Assembly (NCBI RefSeq): GCF_001612555.1
Contig: NZ_CP015110.1
Location: 2,666,001-2,730,000 of the forward strand
DNA from: Acinetobacter sp. TGL-Y2
GTDB taxonomy: Bacteria > Pseudomonadota > Gammaproteobacteria > Pseudomonadales > Moraxellaceae
DNA length: 64,000 nt
Reading direction: 5' to 3'
The translations under genes and the position numbers were made by a program. The notes under the pieces are model-generated. The model worked only from the letters and a program-made list of their open reading frames with translations. It was not told the origin of the DNA and did not search any database. Shown piece by piece: positions 33,559-42,151 of the stretch (position 1 is its first letter; each line of letters begins with the position of its first letter).

Positions 33559-34284
33559 TCAGACAGCAGCTAAAGTTTGTAGTATTTCTAAAACAATCAC
33601 AGCGCCCAAAGATAATACGGCATTATTCACAAAGTGAATCAACAGCACATGCCAAATATTACGTGTCCATAAATAAATGAGATTTAAAAATAATCCTGCT
33701 GCCATAAAGCTCACTGTAGCGACTAAATTGCCATCGAAATTATGATAATGAATCAGCCCAAATAAAACTGAGTTCATCAGTACTAAAACCACACGCCAAA
33801 GCCAGGGTTTTACAAACAAATTTTGCAACAGTGTATAGCGAAAGATGATGTCTTCTAGCAGCGCCGTAAATAAGGGTCCCAAACTAATAATAATCAAACT
33901 GACAAAGGCGATCTGACTCGGATCAAGTTGATTTTGATTTGGCTCAACTGTGCCCACGGGTAGTACACTTCGCGCTAAAGAAATGATCATTTGAAGCATC
34001 ACAGCACCAACGATAACCAACAGATTTGACCGCCAGAATGCCTGCTTATACTTCTGCCAATGTTCAATCAACATGGTCTTATACAACGTACAGACGATGA
34101 TAAACAGTATGCCTCGAAAAACAGTATCACCTATTGCAGTATTGACTGAACTGCCAAACATGGACTCCAGCAAATAACCATTGAGAAAAATAAGTGGAAT
34201 AATACATAGGGCAAATGTGTCTCTCCATTGCCAATGAATATGTGTTGGAAAGTGTTCGGCACGTACCACATCGGTAAAAGTCAT
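33559..34284 (-). CDS. CPBP-family intramembrane metalloprotease
   Basis: The 241-residue membrane protein has six to eight helices and the CPBP (CAAX protease and bacteriocin-processing) motifs: motif 1 LLEDIIFRY (E144, R149), motif 2 FGLIH (F175, H179) and motif 3 HFVNN (H217, N221). Motif 1 is usually EExxxR; here the second Glu is Asp, a conservative change. Family members cleave prenylated or other membrane substrates, and some give immunity to bacteriocins. No bacteriocin gene is nearby. It is followed by DUF1543 on the same strand. Confidence 0.82.
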   Translation of the reverse strand: MTFTDVVRAEHFPTHIHWQWRDTFALCIIPLIFLNGYLLESMFGSSVNTAIGDTVFRGILFIIVCTLYKTMLIEHWQKYKQAFWRSNLLVIVGAVMLQMIISLARSVLPVGTVEPNQNQLDPSQIAFVSLIIISLGPLFTALLEDIIFRYTLLQNLFVKPWLWRVVLVLMNSVLFGLIHYHNFDGNLVATVSFMAAGLFLNLIYLWTRNIWHVLLIHFVNNAVLSLGAVIVLEILQTLAAV

Positions 34285-34382
34285 TTTATAGATCGAATAA
34301 GTGTTAAATTTTGCGTATTGTGTCGATCGTGAGCTTTTCGATCTATATGATTTTTGTTTGTATTGTTAAACTCCATTCGTAG

Positions 34383-34406
34383 AAAAGCCCCATCAATGGG
34401 GCTTTT
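34383..34406. terminator. Terminator of trpB
   Basis: AAAAGCCCCAT and ATGGGGCTTTT form a stem 30 bases past the trpB stop, with T-rich and A-rich flanks. Confidence 0.85.
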
Positions 34407-34436
34407 TCAGGTTTCACAGAGATTTAATTGAATATT

Positions 34437-35657
34437 TTACATCTCAACCATTTCCACGCCATCAATACGCGCAACAGTCATCAAGTCTTTATCACCACGA
34501 CCTGAAACAGTCGCAATGATAATTTGATCTTTCGACATGGTCGGTGCAAGCTTAGTCACATATGCCATCGCATGTGCACTTTCAAGCGCTGGAATAATCC
34601 CTTCAATTTGGGTTAAATCACGGAAACCTTGCAGCGCTTCATTGTCATTAATGGGCACATACTGCACACGGTTCATGTCTTTTAAGAAGCTATGCTCGGG
34701 TCCAACACCTGGATAATCTAGGCCCGCAGAAATTGAATGTGTTTCAATAATCTGACCCTGCTCATCTGACATGAGATACGTACGATTGCCATGTAGCACG
34801 CCAACATGACCAGCATTCAGTGGTGCTGAATGTTTACCCGACTCGATTCCCAGACCCGCAGCTTCAACGCCATACATTTTCACATCGTGATCATTTAAGA
34901 ATGGATAGAACAAGCCCATCGCATTTGAACCACCACCCACGCAAGCCACAAGCGCATCAGGTAAACGCCCTGCCTGCTCTTGAATTTGCTTGCGTGCTTC
35001 ACGACCAATGATTGATTGGAAATCACGAACCAATTGTGGATACGGATGCGGCCCTGCCACAGTACCAATCACATAATAAGTTGAATCGACATTGGTCACC
35101 CAATCACGCATGGCTTCGTTCATGGCATCTTTAAGTGTTTTAGACCCGCTTTCTACAGGAACAACGGTTGCACCGAGTAGACGCATACGATAGACATTCA
35201 TGGCTTGACGTTTAACGTCATCTGCACCCATAAACACCACACATTCAAGTCCCAAACGCGCTGCGATGGTGGCTGTAGCTACACCGTGCTGACCTGCGCC
35301 TGTTTCCGCAATAATTCGTTTTTTACCCGACAATTTTGCAAGTAGCGCCTGACCAATGGTGTTATTGACCTTATGTGAACCCGTGTGGTTTAAATCTTCA
35401 CGTTTCAAATAAATTTGCGCACCACCTAACTCTTTTGACCATCGTTCAGCATGATAAAGTGGACTCGGACGACCTACATAGTGGGCTAAATCTCGGTCGA
35501 ATTCTGCCAAAAACTGAGCATCATCTTTCATGCGGAAATAGAGTTTCTCTAAATCCTGTAATGCTGCCATAAGCGTTTCTGACACAAAACGTCCGCCATG
35601 AATACCGAAATGCCCATTTTGATCTGGGAATTGGGTATAGTCAGTTTGCTGATCCAC
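34437..35657 (-). CDS. trpB: Tryptophan synthase beta chain TrpB
   Basis: The 406-residue protein carries the PLP lysine in HTGSHKVNN, the ammonia/indole-channel region [12 protein letters not shown] and the phosphate-binding GGGSNAMG. It converts indole and serine to tryptophan. The frame is open nine codons further, but GTG at 35657 has AAGGAG at seven bases and gives the expected N-terminus ([18 protein letters not shown]). It overlaps the trpF end by 17 bases, so translation is coupled. trpA is not in the window after the terminator, so the gene order here is trpF-trpB only. Confidence 0.96.
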   Translation of the reverse strand: MDQQTDYTQFPDQNGHFGIHGGRFVSETLMAALQDLEKLYFRMKDDAQFLAEFDRDLAHYVGRPSPLYHAERWSKELGGAQIYLKREDLNHTGSHKVNNTIGQALLAKLSGKKRIIAETGAGQHGVATATIAARLGLECVVFMGADDVKRQAMNVYRMRLLGATVVPVESGSKTLKDAMNEAMRDWVTNVDSTYYVIGTVAGPHPYPQLVRDFQSIIGREARKQIQEQAGRLPDALVACVGGGSNAMGLFYPFLNDHDVKMYGVEAAGLGIESGKHSAPLNAGHVGVLHGNRTYLMSDEQGQIIETHSISAGLDYPGVGPEHSFLKDMNRVQYVPINDNEALQGFRDLTQIEGIIPALESAHAMAYVTKLAPTMSKDQIIIATVSGRGDKDLMTVARIDGVEMVEM

Positions 35658-36282
35658 GATGGACTCCTTGCATAAATTGTTCAATGAGTTGTTGGTCTTT
35701 TATACCTTTTGCGGATTCTACACCTCCGCTAACATCGACTGCATATGCGCTTGTCGTCGTTATAGCGTCTTCAACATTTTCAGGCTTTAAACCGCCTGCC
35801 AAAATTAAAGGGATATCGAGTTTTGGAAATTGTGCCCAGTCAAATGCATGCCCTGTGCCACCTTTAAGCTCAGGATGCCAAGCATCTAAAAGCATAGCAC
35901 TCGCACCGGCCTGTTGATATTGCTCAATTGTTTGAATTAAATCTAAATCAGGTTTGACTTGAATGGCCTTATACCAACGACGCTGTACTTGCTGAGCAAT
36001 ATATTGGCATTGTTCTGGTGTTTCATCACCATGAAATTGAATCAGATCAAGCGCTACGGTCTTTAAAACCTCTTGAATCTGCTCAAGTGATGCATTGACA
36101 AATAATCCGACAGTTTGCACATAGGCAGGAATATGTTGAATGAGACGTTCTGCTTGTTCGATGGAAACATGACGTGGACTGGGCGGGTAAAACACCAATC
36201 CTATCGCATCTGCTCCGCTATGAACAACTGAGTAAACGTCTTCTACACGGGTTATTCCACAAATTTTGGCACGCGTTCGCAT
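35641..36282 (-). CDS. trpF: Phosphoribosylanthranilate isomerase TrpF
   Basis: The 213-residue TIM barrel has the standard N-terminal [13 protein letters not shown] (catalytic Cys), the Asp in [17 protein letters not shown], and the phosphate-binding [10 protein letters not shown] and [15 protein letters not shown]. It isomerises N-(5-phosphoribosyl)anthranilate in tryptophan synthesis. The frame extends 43 codons upstream, but ATG at 36282 gives the family length. It overlaps trpB by 17 bases at its 3' end. Upstream lies the riboswitch of the divergent btuB gene. Confidence 0.95.
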   Translation of the reverse strand: MRTRAKICGITRVEDVYSVVHSGADAIGLVFYPPSPRHVSIEQAERLIQHIPAYVQTVGLFVNASLEQIQEVLKTVALDLIQFHGDETPEQCQYIAQQVQRRWYKAIQVKPDLDLIQTIEQYQQAGASAMLLDAWHPELKGGTGHAFDWAQFPKLDIPLILAGGLKPENVEDAITTTSAYAVDVSGGVESAKGIKDQQLIEQFMQGVHRGSAN

Positions 36283-36454
36283 ATACACTGGCTCAACTAT
36301 GGCGCAATAAAAAATTTGATTTAAAGGCAATGGATCACTATAGGCGAAAAGCATTGTAATGCAATTTTTTTGGCTTGAGTAAAGTTCATCCTGAAATTTA
36401 TAGCGACGCATTGTTTAAATGAGGCTCAAATACTATACTGCGCGCAACTTGCAA

Positions 36455-36681
36455 TGAGTTCAAGCTACGGCTTTAGGGAAGTTGATGCGAATCCAACACT
36501 GCCCTCGCAACGGTAAAAATGAAACGTATATCGCTTTAAATCTTTAGATTTACGCCACTGCACCACGGTGTGGGAAGGCGGATATACCAATGTTGAAGCC
36601 ATCTATGCTGCAACATTTATATTTAAGTCCGGATACCTGCTTATTGTGTTCTTTAACTCAATCATTCACGAGGGGTGAATG
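36455..36681 (+). promoter_or_regulatory. Cobalamin riboswitch upstream of btuB
   Basis: The leader holds the cobalamin riboswitch landmarks in order: GGGAAGTTGATGCGAATCC, then ACTGCCCTCGCAACGGT, GCCACTG, GTGGGAAGGCG, and a B12 box AGTCCGGATACCTGC at about 36626-36640. The expression platform is a hairpin, CATTCAC (36663-36669) with GTGAATG (36675-36681), holding the ribosome-binding GAGGG in its loop, one base before the ATG at 36683. This suggests translational repression of btuB when cobalamin is bound. Confidence 0.92.
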
Positions 36682-36682
36682 T

Positions 36683-38539
36683 ATGGAGCAAAACATGTCT
36701 ACTCTTTTTAAACCTACCGCACTTGTAGGTGCTATTGCGCTTGCAATGGGATTTTCTACCACCGTTTCTGCTGAATCTTCTGTAAATAGCTCGAGTAAAT
36801 TACAACCGATTGTGATTACGGCGACACGCTCTGAAGAAAATCTAAAAAACGTACCTGTCCGAATTACTGTTATTGATCAAGCAACCCTTGAACAAAATCC
36901 TCTACTCAATGTTTCTGATATTATTCAACGAGATCCATCTGTTTATATTAAACAAAGTGGTGGCATGGGACAAATTTCAGAAATTGGTTTACGAGGTATG
37001 AAAGCCGTTCATACACTTGTATTGAAAGATGGCGCTCGCATAAATAGCCAAAATGAACTCGGTCCGTTATACCCTTCATTTTTAGATACCTCAGACATTC
37101 AACAAATTGAAATTTTGAAAGGACCTGCATCTGTACAATACGGTAGTGATGCGATTGGTGGTGTCGTGCAACTACTTTCAAAAAAACCTGTAAAAACAGG
37201 CGCTGAACTGACTGGTATTTATGGGGAAAATAATACCTATAAAACCATTACAAAAGTAGATTACGTTTCTGATCAAGGCTTTTACGCTCAAGTTGGTGGT
37301 CAACGTTTAGAAAGCGATGGTACACGCATCTTTGAAAGCCAACCGAAAAGCGAAAACGCAAGTTACGACCAAAAAGGCTATAATGCAAAAGTTGGTTATT
37401 ACCAAGAAAATAATATAAATGCTTCTGCGTCAATCAGTGAAAATAAAGGCATAAGTATTTTCAGCAATGACTATATTGTCAATTCAGCACCACGCGAGTT
37501 TGAAAACCGTGTCATCAATGCCAAAGTCGACTACAACATTTTGGATAACTTGATTTTAGGTGCTCAATTCGCCAATGTTCAAGATAAGCAAAATGTGCCT
37601 TCATATGGTACAGAGTACAATACTGAAAATAATCAAAGTGATTTTAATCTACGTTGGAAATTTACACCTCACCAAAACATTTTGGTTGGTGCAACATACA
37701 ATGATGCTAACTACCAAACCAATACCATTAAAAATAATGAGCAAAGTGTAGAAAGCACAGGTTATTACTTACAACACCAATTCAAAAATGATCTTTTTGA
37801 TACCCAAGTGGGTGTGCGTACAGAAGACAATGAGCGCTTTGGTACACATACCGTTGGACAAGGTGCAGTGCGATATCACTTCCTTCCAAATGCAAGTATT
37901 TATGCCAATATCGGCAGTGCATTCCGTGCACCAACATTGAATGAGCTTTATTCACAATGGGGTGGAAATGAAAATCTAGACCCTGAAGAAAGCACATCGT
38001 ATGAACTTGGTTTCGACTATGATGTCAATGCAAAACTCAGCACAAGCCTGTCTGCGTACCACACCAAGGTCAAAAACTTAATTAGCTATAGCTACCCTGT
38101 AGGTAATATTAATGTAGATCAAGCTGAATTCACCGGTGGTGAAGCCGAAGTAAAATGGCATCAAGATGATTTATTTATTTCTACAGGCTATGCCTATGTG
38201 AAATCTGAAAATAAAAAAACAGGTAACGAAATTGCCTATCGTCCACGCCAAACACTGACACTGACCACAGGGTTAGAAAATGAAATCTATGGTATTAGTG
38301 CTTCACTGATTGCACGTAACCATGCTTATGCTGATACGGCAAATATAACACGTGTACAAGGTTATGCCACTATAGACCTGAATGCGTATTGGAATGCGAC
38401 ACCGAATGTAAAACTCTTTACCAATATTCAAAATATCGGCGATGTAGAATATCGTGAAGTACTCAATACTTATCCAACAACAGATTGGTATATCAATAGC
38501 GGACGTCAAGCATCTGTTGGTGTGACCTTTAAGTACTAA
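36683..38539 (+). CDS. btuB: TonB-dependent cobalamin receptor BtuB
   Basis: The 618-residue outer membrane receptor has a signal peptide (about residues 5-30, to VSA), a TonB box (PIVITATR), a plug domain with LNVSDIIQRDPSVYI, GLRGMKAVHTLVL and EILKGPASVQYGSDAIGGVV, and a 22-strand barrel ending in the terminal Tyr signature GRQASVGVTFKY. The riboswitch upstream supports cobalamin as ligand. ATG at 36683 fits the riboswitch hairpin; ATG at 36695, preceded by GGAG, is close and nearly as likely. The next gene is the B12 adenosyltransferase, 122 bases away. Confidence 0.93.
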   Translation: MEQNMSTLFKPTALVGAIALAMGFSTTVSAESSVNSSSKLQPIVITATRSEENLKNVPVRITVIDQATLEQNPLLNVSDIIQRDPSVYIKQSGGMGQISEIGLRGMKAVHTLVLKDGARINSQNELGPLYPSFLDTSDIQQIEILKGPASVQYGSDAIGGVVQLLSKKPVKTGAELTGIYGENNTYKTITKVDYVSDQGFYAQVGGQRLESDGTRIFESQPKSENASYDQKGYNAKVGYYQENNINASASISENKGISIFSNDYIVNSAPREFENRVINAKVDYNILDNLILGAQFANVQDKQNVPSYGTEYNTENNQSDFNLRWKFTPHQNILVGATYNDANYQTNTIKNNEQSVESTGYYLQHQFKNDLFDTQVGVRTEDNERFGTHTVGQGAVRYHFLPNASIYANIGSAFRAPTLNELYSQWGGNENLDPEESTSYELGFDYDVNAKLSTSLSAYHTKVKNLISYSYPVGNINVDQAEFTGGEAEVKWHQDDLFISTGYAYVKSENKKTGNEIAYRPRQTLTLTTGLENEIYGISASLIARNHAYADTANITRVQGYATIDLNAYWNATPNVKLFTNIQNIGDVEYREVLNTYPTTDWYINSGRQASVGVTFKY

Positions 38540-38661
38540 GATAAATGCTGAGATTTTAAAGCACAATCTAAGTACATAAAATTTGAGGATAATGTCATGA
38601 AAATGGCATTATCCTTTTTAGTCTCTAGACAAATACATTAACAATTTAAGGAACAAATATC

Positions 38662-39246
38662 ATGGGTCACCGTTTAAGTAAAATTTATACCCGTACAGGC
38701 GATTCAGGGACAACTGGACTGGGGGATGGTTCACGCGTATCTAAAGACGACCTGCGTATTCATGCCTTAGGCGATGTAGATGAGCTGAATTCATGTATTG
38801 GTACTTTGCGTTCACAAGTTGCGTTGAGTTCGATTGAAGATAAAGCCAAATGGGATAAATCACTGAGCTTAATTCAACATTGGCTTTTTGATTTAGGTGG
38901 TGAGGTGTGCATTCCAAACTACAATATGGTTTTGCCCCTTTCAGTTGAATTTCTGGAAAAAGAAATTGACCGTATGAATGAAGATTTACCCATGCTAAAA
39001 GACTTTATTCTTCCCGCAGGAACACTGGCATGTAGCTATGCACATCAAGCGCGTTCAGTCTGTCGCCGTGCAGAGCGCAGCCTCATGACCGTACATGCAC
39101 GTGATCAAAATATTCAAGCGGTATCACTACAACTCCTCAACCGTCTTTCCGACTGGTTGTTCGTTGCATCACGTGCATTACAACGTGCGGAAGGTGGTTC
39201 TGAAGTGCTGTGGCAGAAAAACATCAATGACACCATCGAAAACTAA
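38662..39246 (+). CDS. pduO: PduO-type ATP:cob(I)alamin adenosyltransferase
   Basis: The 194-residue protein begins with KIYTRTGDSGTTGLGDGSRVSKDDLR, the ATP-binding signature of PduO/MMAB adenosyltransferases, and has VDELNSCIG and the C-terminal RRAERSLMTVHA and LLNRLSDWLFVASRAL motifs. It makes adenosylcobalamin from reduced cobalamin and ATP. Located just after btuB, it is likely under the same riboswitch, so uptake and activation are coregulated. AAGGAACAAATATC precedes the ATG. The symbol pduO names the family; cobA-type (CobO) enzymes are unrelated. Confidence 0.94.
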   Translation: MGHRLSKIYTRTGDSGTTGLGDGSRVSKDDLRIHALGDVDELNSCIGTLRSQVALSSIEDKAKWDKSLSLIQHWLFDLGGEVCIPNYNMVLPLSVEFLEKEIDRMNEDLPMLKDFILPAGTLACSYAHQARSVCRRAERSLMTVHARDQNIQAVSLQLLNRLSDWLFVASRALQRAEGGSEVLWQKNINDTIEN

Positions 39247-39388
39247 AATCATGATTTGATTTTGTATCTGAAAATTCTCGTCGGTTGGGGCTTGTTTTTC
39301 CGTTTCATCCGACGAAAATAAAGCATGTCATTTCAATGCAACATTCTATGTCAACAATAGGCTTAGCTTTTCAACTGATGAACGCAAT

Positions 39389-40102
39389 ATGCGTATAATT
39401 GGACATCGTGGTGCGCGTGGCGAAGCACCAGAAAATACCTTGGGTGGCTTTCAGTACATTCAAGATTTAGGTATTCGCGCAGTTGAGTTTGACGTGCGCC
39501 AGCTTAAAGATCATGCGCTGATTGTTATGCATGATGACCAGTTTATTCGAACCACAGGTCAAGACAAATATGTCTATGAATGCGCCAGTGAAGACTTAGA
39601 GCACTATAACCATGCGGTGACATGGTCAGAATGGAATAAGGTCGAAACCACACCCCTGCTCGCTCAAACTTTAAAAATCATTGAAAATTTTGATCATATA
39701 GAAGTTGAAGTAAAAGCGGTTCAAACACAGCAAGAAGCAGATCGACTCACATTGAGCTTACAACAACAACTTAAAGGGTTTGAACACACTGCAGTTATTA
39801 CCAGTTTTGATCCTAAAATCCATCACTCTCTACAACAGCAAAATTCAAGTTTTAAACGTGGTTTACTCATTGAACATGACGTGAAGTTTAAAGCCATTGA
39901 TCAAGCCTTGAGTTTAGGATGCTGTCAAATTGGATGGATGAATCCATTGGCGACTGATGAAATCATAAAAGCCACTCAAGCGGTCAAATTAGATATTAGT
40001 GTATGGACCGTCAATGACGTGGAACGCGCTAAACAACTCAAAGACTTAGGGATTACAGGTTTAATTACCGATGTACCCAAACTCATGCTGCAACACTTAT
40101 AA
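39389..40102 (+). CDS. Glycerophosphodiester phosphodiesterase family protein
   Basis: The 237-residue cytoplasmic protein is a GDPD: GHRGARGEAPENTLGGF gives the first catalytic His-Arg and the Glu-Asn, VEFDVRQLKDHALIVMHDD the metal-binding Glu/Asp and second His, and VWTVNDVERAKQLKDLGITGLITDVP the closing motif. It hydrolyses glycerophosphodiesters to glycerol-3-phosphate and an alcohol, like UgpQ. It has no signal peptide. It probably has its own promoter, 142 bases after pduO. Confidence 0.93.
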   Translation: MRIIGHRGARGEAPENTLGGFQYIQDLGIRAVEFDVRQLKDHALIVMHDDQFIRTTGQDKYVYECASEDLEHYNHAVTWSEWNKVETTPLLAQTLKIIENFDHIEVEVKAVQTQQEADRLTLSLQQQLKGFEHTAVITSFDPKIHHSLQQQNSSFKRGLLIEHDVKFKAIDQALSLGCCQIGWMNPLATDEIIKATQAVKLDISVWTVNDVERAKQLKDLGITGLITDVPKLMLQHL

Positions 40103-40346
40103 GCATGCTCCGTCAGAGTAAGCAGACCTAAAACCATTTTCAGGATTTGACGTTTGGTTGCAATAGCGCGACCAAGCCTTCATTTTTAATCTATAGTTTT
40201 GACCTACATTATAAACTCAACTACAACCTCGACTATGATTGACCATCGGACACCTATTTCAACTCAAAATTTAACCACAAAAAATCTAACTCAGCAGTCT
40301 ATTTATTCTGTTACGGTTTGGTACAATACATCTGTACAATAATGCT

Positions 40347-40364
40347 AGTGAACATTTGTTCGCT
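40347..40364. promoter_or_regulatory. Operator-like palindrome, DesT-type candidate
   Basis: AGTGAACATTTGTTCGCT is symmetrical at 7 of 9 positions and resembles, as far as I recall, the operator of DesT, a TetR-family regulator of acyl-CoA desaturase genes in pseudomonads. It lies about 92 bases before the desaturase start, near a possible -10 element. Confidence 0.5.
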
Positions 40365-40379
40365 CATGCTAATATGCCC

Positions 40380-40413
40380 AAATCTTAACCTATTAATACG
40401 ATGGTTAAGATTT
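40380..40413. promoter_or_regulatory. Perfect 11-bp inverted repeat in desaturase leader
   Basis: AAATCTTAACC and GGTTAAGATTT are separated by 12 bases, directly before the ribosome-binding site. It could be a mRNA hairpin or a second operator. Confidence 0.5.
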
Positions 40414-40455
40414 CGTTAATACCTACCTTCTTAGGTTCTAGGAGTGCTGTTGGAG

Positions 40456-41622
40456 ATGAATGCTCCCTTACCCAAAGCCCCAATAAATTGGGTTGCAGTT
40501 TTTGCATTGGTTTTTTTACCTATCGTTGCCATCATTGCGATTCCACTTTATGCCTATCACCATGATTTTAGTCTTGGTGCTTGGATCAGCATGTTTGTTT
40601 TACTCGGATTTAGTAGTCTAGGTATTACAGCGGGTTATCATCGTTTATGGGCACATCGTGCATATGAAGCAACTTTGCCTTTAAAAATTATTTTAATGGT
40701 TATGGGTACCTTTGCCGTTCAAAACAGTATTCTGTTTTGGGCTTCAGGTCACCGTACGCATCATCGTCATGTAGATGATATTGAACAAGATCCGTATTCA
40801 ATTAATAACGGGTTTTGGTATGCACATATTGGCTGGATGCTTCGTAACTATCCAGCAGCAGAAGCGAATTATAAAAATGCACCAGATTTGTTAAATGATA
40901 AAGTGGTGATGTTTCAAGACAAATACTATGTGCCTTTAGTGGTTGCCGTACATGTGGTTATTTTGACCACTGTCGGTTGGGCTGTAGGCGATATGTGGGG
41001 TGTTTTATTATTGGGTGGTTTAGTCCGCTTAATCTTGAGCCATCATGTGACTTTCTTCATTAACTCACTGTGTCACATGTGGGGGAAACGTCCTTATACC
41101 GACGAAAATACTGCCCGTGATAACTTTTGGCTTGCCATTGCCACTTGGGGTGAGGGTTATCATAACTACCACCACATTTTCCAATACGACTATCGTAATG
41201 GTGTGAAATGGTGGCAATACGACCCAACCAAATGGTTAATTTGGAGTTGTTCTAAACTCGGTTTAGCAAAAAATTTACGCCGTATTCCAAGCTTTAATAT
41301 TAAAAAAGCGGAACTTGCGATGCGTTTTAAATACGCACAACAAGATTTAGCAGTGTACGGTCACAACGTAAATGATGATATTGCGACTGTAAAAGACCGT
41401 ATTGCGCAGGAATATGAAGCTTTTACCCAGACCTTAAATGATTGGACGAAACTGAAAGAGCAAGAGATTCAAGCCAAGAAAGCTTCAGTTGCTGAAAAAT
41501 TCCATCAAATGGACAGTAAACTCAAAGTTGATTTCCAATTGGTTGAACAACGTCTTGCGCATCATCGCAATACCTTGCAAATTTTGATGCGTACCATCAA
41601 GAAGAATGCCGTTTCAAACTAA
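40456..41622 (+). CDS. Acyl-CoA/acyl-lipid delta-9 desaturase
   Basis: The 388-residue membrane enzyme has the three His boxes of class III desaturases: HRLWAH (about residue 64), HRTHHRH (about 100) and HNYHH (about 237), with paired hydrophobic helices on each side. The diiron site introduces a double bond into stearoyl or palmitoyl groups. The last 80 residues are a charged, probably coiled-coil extension. An upstream operator-like palindrome suggests fatty-acid-responsive control. AGGAG lies upstream; ATG at 40456 is chosen, though GTG 40444 and TTG 40450 are possible. A strong terminator follows. Confidence 0.9.
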   Translation: MNAPLPKAPINWVAVFALVFLPIVAIIAIPLYAYHHDFSLGAWISMFVLLGFSSLGITAGYHRLWAHRAYEATLPLKIILMVMGTFAVQNSILFWASGHRTHHRHVDDIEQDPYSINNGFWYAHIGWMLRNYPAAEANYKNAPDLLNDKVVMFQDKYYVPLVVAVHVVILTTVGWAVGDMWGVLLLGGLVRLILSHHVTFFINSLCHMWGKRPYTDENTARDNFWLAIATWGEGYHNYHHIFQYDYRNGVKWWQYDPTKWLIWSCSKLGLAKNLRRIPSFNIKKAELAMRFKYAQQDLAVYGHNVNDDIATVKDRIAQEYEAFTQTLNDWTKLKEQEIQAKKASVAEKFHQMDSKLKVDFQLVEQRLAHHRNTLQILMRTIKKNAVSN

Positions 41623-41630
41623 TGGTTTAA

Positions 41631-41670
41631 ACACAGAATAAAAGCTCCAAATGGAGCTTTTATTCTGTGT
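41631..41670. terminator. Very long terminator hairpin (19-bp stem)
   Basis: A perfect 19-bp stem (41631-41649 with 41652-41670) around AA carries GAGC with AAAA/TTTT near its centre. It is downstream of the desaturase. Confidence 0.8.
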
Positions 41671-41715
41671 AGGTAGTATCAGATTAGATCATTTTAATAA
41701 GACAAAGGCATGTCC

Positions 41716-42076
41716 ATGAACCTCAATAATTTTCCATTTGGCACAACGGATTGGGCTGAAATAAAAACAATTAAACATTTAGGTGAAACAGGTTATGCAC
41801 TTTGGCGTACTCAACAGTTTGACAATATACGGGTAAGAATTGTGGAATACTCTACAGGATATTTAACCCTTGCACTTTGAATAAAGCGAACTTTATTCTC
41901 GTTCATGGTGTAACAAGGGTCATATCCTATTTTGCTTAGAGGGTGAACTTTTTACCGAACTTGATCATGGACTTTCGTTTACCTTAAAAGCTGGGATGAG
42001 CTACCAAGTTGCAGACAATACCGAAGCGCACCGTTCATCTACTGTTCTGGGTGCTAAATTGTTTATTGTCGATTAA
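41716..42076 (+). pseudogene. DHCW-motif cupin gene, disrupted
   Basis: The start MNLNNFPFGTTDWAEIKTIKHLG and GYALWRTQQFDNIRVRIVEYSTGYLT match the DHCW motif cupin family. After GYLT the frame goes out and a stop follows; the expected ADHWCxKGHILFCLEGEL motif reappears as WCNKGHILFCLEGELFTELD in another frame, running to GAKLFIVD and TAA at 42074. Between them is extra DNA of about 25-30 bases containing the perfect palindrome GAATAAAG...CTTTATTC. Family length should be near 109 residues; here a coding region of 361 bases holds a +1 shift. The gene is dead unless this is an assembly fault. Confidence 0.85.
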
Positions 42077-42151
42077 GTAAAACGAAGCACACACTGTTCA
42101 TAACAGAACTTTGCTATAGTGAAATTAAGTTTCTAAAAGCTTTCAATCACT

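Larger units (their letters stand above)
40103..40455. other. Leader region of the desaturase gene
   Basis: 353 bases without a gene. It contains an operator-like palindrome (40347-40364), a perfect 11-bp inverted repeat (40380-40413) and a plausible -10 element TACAAT near 40335. No ORF is seen. Confidence 0.6.

Noticed and set aside
36590..36682. Longer N-terminus of BtuB
   Set aside because: That stretch is the riboswitch B12 box and expression platform, not protein.
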